Virus record (IMG/VR): IMGVR_UViG_3300049847_000188
Coordinates: 1-35,745 of that record
Source: a virus
Reading direction: 5' to 3' (one strand)
Length of the DNA: 35,745 nt
Shown here piece by piece: positions 32,657 to 35,745 of this stretch. Within the stretch, counting starts at the first letter, position 1, and each line of letters begins with the position of its first letter. A program made the translations under genes and the position numbers. Below the pieces are notes generated by a model. It saw nothing but the letters and a program-made list of their open reading frames with translations. It was not told the DNA's origin and ran no database searches.

Positions 32657-33553
32657 TTACTCGAAGCATCCGATTTCGACGACGCCTTCGTCTTCCAGAC
32701 GCGCGGCAGCGATGGACATGCGGGCATAGACCTGCACGCTGTAGTTCTTGCTTGGCAGCACGTCGATGCTCGACACGATGTCCTTGCCGATGCCCAGGCC
32801 CATGCACGACTTGCTGTAGGCCACCGCAAAGCGGGTCGACACCGTGGAGTCGCGGAACAGGCGTTCCGAGCGCACGAACTTGAAGCCTAGGAAGGTGTCA
32901 ATCGCACCCTGCGACAGCGCCTTCACGCTGTTGTAGTCGATGGACTTGATTTCCGTGGTGCCGTACAGGTTCGTCAGCATCTTGGCGTTAACCACGATGA
33001 CGCGGGCCGTCTGCTCGGTCGTGCTCTGGCCATCCATCGCCATGCTCTGGTCGTCGTCGACCTCGTTGGCGTCGAGGATTTCCTTGGCTGCCAGCAGCTT
33101 GGCCAGCGTCAGCGACGTACCGCCAACGGCGATCTTCTGCGTGGCCGGCAGCGGGATCAGGCCTGTGTTGCTGCGCGCGTTGCCGCGGGCTGCTGCGAGG
33201 ATGATGTCATCCTTTTGGCGGTTCAGCGCCATGACGGCCAGCGAGGCATAGGGCGAGGTGGGATCAGCCAGCATGCGGATCTTGTCCATCTCATCGACCA
33301 GCTCGGCCCAGCCCTTGTCCTGCAGGTCGAGCCAGCGCCGGCTGTGCGGCACTTCGACGTACTTGGTATCGGCGTGACGGCTGGTGATGTCGTAGGCCTC
33401 GGCCTTGCCGATGCGCTCGACGCTCTTGCTCTGGCCGACAATGCTGCCTTCGATCTGGCACCACGGGGCCAGGCGGGATTGGCGCTGCTGGTACAGCGTG
33501 CGGAAGTTGGTTCCGTACTGCTGGACCATCGCCTCGGTGACTTGAAAGCTCAT
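32657..33553 (-). CDS. Major capsid protein (T7-like)
   Basis: 298 residues, ATG at 33553 preceded by CAGGAGTTACC. SFQVTEAMVQQYGTNFRTLY then QQRQSRLAPWCQIEGSIVGQ and AYDITSRHADTKYVEVPHSR opening, a long spine helix region and a central NTGLIPLPATQKIAVGGTSL, ending DEGVVEIGCFE. This N-terminal arm and E-loop arrangement is characteristic of BPP-1/T7-type HK97-fold capsid proteins. The gene is preceded by a strong hairpin and the 38-bp element, consistent with separately boosted capsid expression. Confidence 0.92.
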   Translation of the reverse strand: MSFQVTEAMVQQYGTNFRTLYQQRQSRLAPWCQIEGSIVGQSKSVERIGKAEAYDITSRHADTKYVEVPHSRRWLDLQDKGWAELVDEMDKIRMLADPTSPYASLAVMALNRQKDDIILAAARGNARSNTGLIPLPATQKIAVGGTSLTLAKLLAAKEILDANEVDDDQSMAMDGQSTTEQTARVIVVNAKMLTNLYGTTEIKSIDYNSVKALSQGAIDTFLGFKFVRSERLFRDSTVSTRFAVAYSKSCMGLGIGKDIVSSIDVLPSKNYSVQVYARMSIAAARLEDEGVVEIGCFE

Positions 33554-33690
33554 GGGTAACTCCTGATGGGGTGAACACGGGTTCGCCTGTCAGGTTGTCC
33601 AGCGTTACCGCCGGGCCTTGTCTACGCTGAGCTGCACCGGCTACCGTGCACCCTCGCGGGCTGTGGCCGGTTGTCCGTTCGCCATCTCGG

Positions 33691-33737
33691 GCCGGCATGC
33701 GCGCATGGTCTGCGCGGCATGCCGGCGCGTTCAAGCC
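33691..33737 (-). repeat. Strong hairpin and 38-bp intergenic element, copy 2
   Basis: GCCGGCATGCGCGC (33691-33704) and GCGCGGCATGCCGGC (33712-33726) pair over 14 bp with one bulge. The 38-bp part 33700-33737 is the second copy of the element at 1577-1614. The gap between the scaffold stop (33748) and capsid start (33553) otherwise holds no ORF. With no T-run it may stabilise the capsid mRNA or be a promoter region. Confidence 0.6.
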
Positions 33738-33747
33738 GGGACGGTTC

Positions 33748-34605
33748 TCACGGGGTGAAGGTGATCGCGCCGCCGGTCTGGCGCGGCTTGTCGCCGAAGC
33801 GCGCGGCATAGAACTGCTGCACCTTCTGCACGGTCTTGGCGTGGTCCGGGTGGCTGGGCTTCCAGTATGCCTCGGACTTTTGCAGCGACTCGACGTCGGG
33901 CTCGCTCATGCCGCCGGCAGCCGCAGGTGCACCCGTGTCCTCGCCCAGCTCGGCGCCGACCTTGGCCATGACGCGGATGAAGTCCGGGTCGTTGCCGTAC
34001 TTGGCCATCAGCTTGTCCACGTCGCCATAGGCCGCGGCTGCCTTGTAGGCCTGCTGCACGCCCTTGTTGAAGTCGGCGTCCGATTTCCACTCGGCCTTGA
34101 GCGCATCGGTGCAGGCCTGCGCATCAAGCGCAGCGCTGCCGGCCTGTTGCTGCACTGAGCGCTGCAGGAAGTCGGCCGTTACTACGTCGAACTGCGCTTG
34201 CGTGAGCCCAGCTGCATGCGCCTTGCCCAAGAACTCCTTGAAGCCGGGATGCTTGGCCAGGTCATCGGCCGTGATCTTGTCGGCCAGCGCCTCGGGCACC
34301 GTCACCTTGTAGTCGTCCACCGACTTGGGCGGCACATCGCCCGAGCCAAACCGCTTCTCAAGGTGGGCGTAGGCCTCTCCCATCTTCTTGGCCGAGTCCT
34401 CCAGGTTCAGCGTCTTGCCGTCTTCCCCGAAGACGCGCAGCTTTTCCGGCAACCATGCGTGCGGGTCGGCCGATACCTGAGGCGCTGCGCCGCTGCCAAG
34501 GACGGAAGAAGGCGCCGCAGTGGGTGCGTCGGCCGGCGCAGATGCGGGGACGGAAGCATCAATGGCAGGCGCGGTGACTGCATCGACAGAGGTGACATCA
34601 GACAT
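33748..34605 (-). CDS. Scaffold-like capsid assembly protein
   Basis: 285 residues, ATG at 34605. Acidic, helical and Ala/Lys/Asp/Gln-rich, with a proline-rich N-terminus (APADAPTAAPSSVLGSGAAP) and then WLPEKLRVFGEDGKTLNLED and YAHLEKRFGSGDVPPKSVDD, ending with a basic QFYAARFGDKPRQTGG and AITFTP. This composition and the position before the capsid gene is standard for podovirus scaffolds, which template procapsid formation and are then removed. The coil continues through KMGEAYAHLEK and LTQAQFDVVTADFLQRSVQQ. Confidence 0.82.
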   Translation of the reverse strand: MSDVTSVDAVTAPAIDASVPASAPADAPTAAPSSVLGSGAAPQVSADPHAWLPEKLRVFGEDGKTLNLEDSAKKMGEAYAHLEKRFGSGDVPPKSVDDYKVTVPEALADKITADDLAKHPGFKEFLGKAHAAGLTQAQFDVVTADFLQRSVQQQAGSAALDAQACTDALKAEWKSDADFNKGVQQAYKAAAAYGDVDKLMAKYGNDPDFIRVMAKVGAELGEDTGAPAAAGGMSEPDVESLQKSEAYWKPSHPDHAKTVQKVQQFYAARFGDKPRQTGGAITFTP

Positions 34606-35461
34606 GTTCAGGGGTCCTTATGATGGTCAGGGGTTTTGAGCGGACCAGTTCCACTCTGGCTTGGCTTCGCACCAGGCTAGGCCGGGGTGCGGAAATCTGC
34701 AGGGCAATCGGCATTGGACACCGGGCGCACCATTCGAAGCTGGCGCTTGCAGCCGGCGCCATCGTTGGCCTGCGTGGCTTGCCGATGACGGGCGGTAATG
34801 CCATGGCTCCCCATGCCATCCGCGCCCTGGCGCGCCGGGCGATCTGGTCATAGCCAGCCATATTGCCGACGTACTGCACCAGCACGGGAGTCTGCACTTG
34901 GGAGATGAAGCCCAGCTCGGCAAAGACAGCTGCCGCAACGACATCCGTGCCTTGGCCGTCGATGACTGGCGCATCGACTGCAGCAGCCCATGCAAACGAG
35001 CCAGCCGCGTCGGCGGCCAGCGTGTCGTAGTTTGGGGCCAGCGCATCCGCAGACCATGTGAACGATGCGGCGACATCAGGGGCGGTAGTCCCTGCCCCGC
35101 CAGTGCTGGGTGCGCCAGCAGCGGCCGACCACGCGAATGATGCCGAAACGCTCGCCGCATTGACGTCGATGAGCGGTGGCGCGCTGACGGCTGACCATGC
35201 AAACACGGCGGATACGGCCGGTGCGTTGACGCCCACCAGCGGCGCAGCGGCCGATGCGCTCCACACTAGGCCGGCAGAGACAGCGGGCGCCAGGACATCG
35301 ATGACGGGCGCAACGACGCTGGCCGACCAGGCGAAGGATGCGGCAACGGTGGGCGCCGTGACCGCGCCGCCAGCGCCGGCCGCGGCGGTCGGATCGTACA
35401 GGCGGACATCGTTCGCCCCGTCTGTCGGGACACCATAGACGAAGATGTCGTTGCCGGCCAT
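34598..35461 (-). CDS. Repeat protein with Trp-containing 20-27 residue units
   Basis: 287 residues, ATG at 35461; overlaps scaffold start by 8 bp. The start AGNDIFVYGVPTDGANDVRL then YDPTAA is a conserved phage opening. Residues ~35-165 contain six or more imperfect copies of APxVxAxFxWSAxxxAPxID-type units, with the Trp at regular spacing. The last 100 residues are less repetitive (YVGNMAGYDQIARRARARMA). Probably an extended beta-repeat rod on the virion or a spacer. Function unknown. Lies between portal-region proteins and scaffold. Confidence 0.78.
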   Translation of the reverse strand: MAGNDIFVYGVPTDGANDVRLYDPTAAAGAGGAVTAPTVAASFAWSASVVAPVIDVLAPAVSAGLVWSASAAAPLVGVNAPAVSAVFAWSAVSAPPLIDVNAASVSASFAWSAAAGAPSTGGAGTTAPDVAASFTWSADALAPNYDTLAADAAGSFAWAAAVDAPVIDGQGTDVVAAAVFAELGFISQVQTPVLVQYVGNMAGYDQIARRARARMAWGAMALPPVIGKPRRPTMAPAASASFEWCARCPMPIALQISAPRPSLVRSQARVELVRSKPLTIIRTPEHV

Positions 35462-35473
35462 GTCTCGGCCAGA

Positions 35474-35745
35474 TCAGGCCGGCGTGAATGCCAGCGTGTT
35501 GACGGTGGTACCTGCCACGTCTGGCGCGCCCGGCTTGTAAGCCACGATGTAAAAGAATCCCGCGTTGTTGCCCAGTCGGAAGGTGAAGGCGCCCGCGCCG
35601 TCAGAGGTGGTCTGCCCGACCTCGATGTCGGTGGCGGCCTCGAACAGCTTCACGGTGCACGTGCCCAGCGGCGTGCCGGTCGAATCGCGCGTGACGCCGG
35701 CCAGGCTGAAGGCACCGTAGAACTTGGGCGACCTGAACGGCCGCA
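35474..35745 (-). CDS. Virion protein with carboxypeptidase-regulatory/Ig-like domain, C-terminal part
   Basis: 90 codons at the window edge, ending with a TGA at 35474; the N-terminus lies outside. The visible RPFRSPKFYGAFSLAGVTRD then STGTPLGTCTVKLFEAATDI, EVGQTTSDGAGAFTFRLGNN and AGFFYIVAYKPGAPDVAGTT is a beta-sandwich of the carboxypeptidase regulatory-like type, common in phage decoration and tail proteins. It sits 12 bp before the 35461 gene. Probably cotranscribed with the portal gene on the circular map. Confidence 0.7.
   Translation of the reverse strand, partial: RPFRSPKFYGAFSLAGVTRDSTGTPLGTCTVKLFEAATDIEVGQTTSDGAGAFTFRLGNNAGFFYIVAYKPGAPDVAGTTVNTLAFTPA

Noticed and set aside
1-35745. 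tRNA genes, CRISPR arrays and insertion sequences.
   Set aside because: No cloverleaf-like GTTC-arm segments, regular repeat-spacer arrays or transposase frames were seen by eye. A tRNA or IS search would settle it.

Overview
The window is most of the genome of a short-tailed (podovirus-type) bacteriophage with high-GC DNA. The host is probably a proteobacterium, most likely of the Burkholderiales/Comamonadaceae kind; that is inferred from GC content, codon use and the style of the small phage proteins. The virion module has the T7-like/BPP-1-like set: portal, scaffold-like protein, T7-like major capsid protein, tail tubular proteins A and B, three large internal (ejection) proteins, terminase small and large subunits, and a T7-type tail fibre fused to a beta-helix. 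Almost all of it is on the minus strand. The left end carries the first 112 codons of the portal gene and the right end the last 90 codons of another virion gene. Read on the minus strand, the two ends look adjacent on a circular map with roughly 1.5-2 kb missing between them, so this is probably a circularly permuted or incomplete phage contig.

Layout: (1) 1-1552, minus: portal start and three genes before it. (2) 1608-6918, minus: a tightly overlapping (ATGA) replication operon with a lambda O-like initiator, a DnaB/RecA-fold helicase, a RusA resolvase and several small zinc-ribbon and HTH proteins; iteron-like repeats and an AT-rich tract inside the initiator gene mark a candidate origin. 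(3) 6979-16331: a two-armed early region. Its centre is a small Cro/CI-like gene and a divergent operator at about 10.7 kb. The rightward arm carries small early genes, then RecT and a YqaJ-type exonuclease. (4) 16363-35745, minus: holin-like membrane protein, tail spike, terminase, ejection proteins, tail tubes, capsid and scaffold.

The most unusual content is in region 3. Both arms are strings of one- or two-gene units separated by sequences with the architecture of integron attC recombination sites: RYYYAAC, an imperfect inverted repeat with unpaired bases, then GTTRRRY, 56-100 bp long. I count ten good sites and one degenerate one. In seven cases the stop codon of the preceding gene is the TAA of the first box, and in three more it lies within 9 nt. 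Both arrays are polar and read outward from the central operator. No integron integrase is visible. A 30-bp perfect inverted repeat sits at the outer end of both arms, 9.3 kb apart. The cassettes encode small zinc-ribbon, acidic, ribbon-helix-helix-like and winged-helix-like proteins of unknown function, plausibly accessory anti-host or anti-defence factors.

Other notable points: an ejection protein that joins a lytic transglycosylase domain to an ADP-ribosyltransferase-like domain; a plus-strand two-helix membrane protein tucked between two minus-strand virion genes; a 38-bp hairpin element repeated before the capsid gene and before a portal-proximal gene; and a Trp-containing repeat protein beside the scaffold gene. 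No integrase, recognisable soluble endolysin, tRNA, CRISPR array or diversity-generating retroelement is visible.
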